DNA of 5,721 bases from Candidatus Neomicrothrix sp. UBA672. GTDB lineage: Bacteria; Actinomycetota; Acidimicrobiia; Acidimicrobiales; MedAcidi-G1. Below, piece by piece: positions 5,423 to 5,721 of this stretch (the stretch's first letter is position 1; each line of letters begins with the position of its first letter). The notes beneath the pieces are model-generated. The model was not told where the DNA came from. It ran no database searches and saw only the letters and a program-made list of their open reading frames with translations. The position numbers and the translations under genes were made by a program. The stretch spans positions 1,007 through 6,727 of the forward strand of contig DBNM01000018.1 of NCBI GenBank assembly GCA_002299135.1, in the 5' to 3' direction.

Positions 5423-5721
5423 ATGACTAACAACAATTGTTATTGGCATTCTGATCGATATGCCGGAGTTACTTGTCAACGCTGTGAACGTCGAGTTTGC
5501 GCTGAATGTATGCACACCGCATCCGTCGGTTTTCACTGCCCTGCGTGCATAAAGCCTCAGAATATTCATTCTCGAAGGCAACAACGCTCATCTGTAAGAT
5601 TTGGTGGCCGAATTGAGAATGTTTCAGAACAATCACTAACCACAAGATCGCTTATAGCAGTTAACCTCTTAGCTTTTTTTGTAGCTCTTTTTAAAGGAGG
5701 ATCATTAGGTTCAGGAGGGGG
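5423..5721 (+). CDS. rhomboid-family intramembrane serine protease, N-terminal part (3' partial)
   Basis: Ninety-nine codons are visible before the window ends. The N-terminus is a compact Cys/His zinc-binding region: Cys6, His9, Cys18, Cys21, Cys26, Cys29, His38, Cys39 and Cys42, arranged CxxH, CxxC, CxxC, HCxxC. This B-box-like region in front of a rhomboid core is common in actinobacterial rhomboid proteases. A basic linker (about 44-60) follows, and the first membrane span starts near residue 74 (SLIAVNLLAFFVALF), where the rhomboid core should begin. The catalytic GxSG Ser and the His lie beyond the window, so protease activity cannot be confirmed here. Rhomboids cleave membrane proteins within or next to the bilayer; the zinc region probably faces the cytoplasm and may bind partners. 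It follows nfu by 6 bases. The family call rests on the N-terminal pattern and the position of the first span. Confidence 0.82.
   Translation, partial: MTNNNCYWHSDRYAGVTCQRCERRVCAECMHTASVGFHCPACIKPQNIHSRRQQRSSVRFGGRIENVSEQSLTTRSLIAVNLLAFFVALFKGGSLGSGG

Noticed and set aside
5387..5584. 65-codon minus-strand frame over the rhomboid start
   Set aside because: The plus-strand Cys/His pattern is clearly the coding one; the antisense frame is a by-product.

Overview
This window looks like ordinary, tightly packed chromosome from a low-GC actinobacterium, most plausibly a marine or freshwater relative of the Acidimicrobiia/Actinomarinales. The assignment is an inference. It rests on an AT-rich base composition, an Asp-type MurA active site (the type known from mycobacteria), an actinobacterial-style rhomboid with an N-terminal Cys/His zinc-binding region, an MFS transporter with a long N-terminal extension, and start sites that look leaderless. 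There are no tRNA or rRNA genes, CRISPR arrays, insertion sequences or phage genes.

Layout from left to right: the 3' end of an unrecognised short acidic protein (+, 1-237); a membrane fatty-acid desaturase-family enzyme (-, 304-1284); a small TEX30/KANL3-type alpha/beta hydrolase (+, 1354-1917); an MFS transporter with an unusual N-terminal region (-, 1925-3472); MurA, the first committed enzyme of peptidoglycan synthesis (+, 3566-4885); a 60-61 residue single-span membrane protein (-, 4866-5051) whose 3' end overlaps murA; a stand-alone Nfu-type iron-sulfur scaffold domain (+, 5117-5416); and, 6 bases later, the start of a rhomboid-family protease (+, 5423 to the window edge). No intergenic gap exceeds 100 bases.

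Strand alternates at every gene until the last pair, so the window is a chain of divergent promoter regions (1285-1353, 3473-3565, 5052-5116) and tight convergent ends (7-base gap at 1918-1924, 20-base overlap at 4866-4885). Most genes must therefore be transcribed singly; only Nfu and the rhomboid look like an operon. Four genes have a -10-like hexamer 5 or 6 bases before the start codon and no Shine-Dalgarno, while the MFS gene and the rhomboid have purine-rich ribosome sites.

I see no multi-gene novel system. The points most worth a second look are the MurA Cys-to-Asp active site (predicted fosfomycin insensitivity), the repeated leaderless start architecture, the small membrane protein overlapping murA, the N-terminal extension of the MFS protein, and two perfect 10-base palindromes sitting in predicted promoters.
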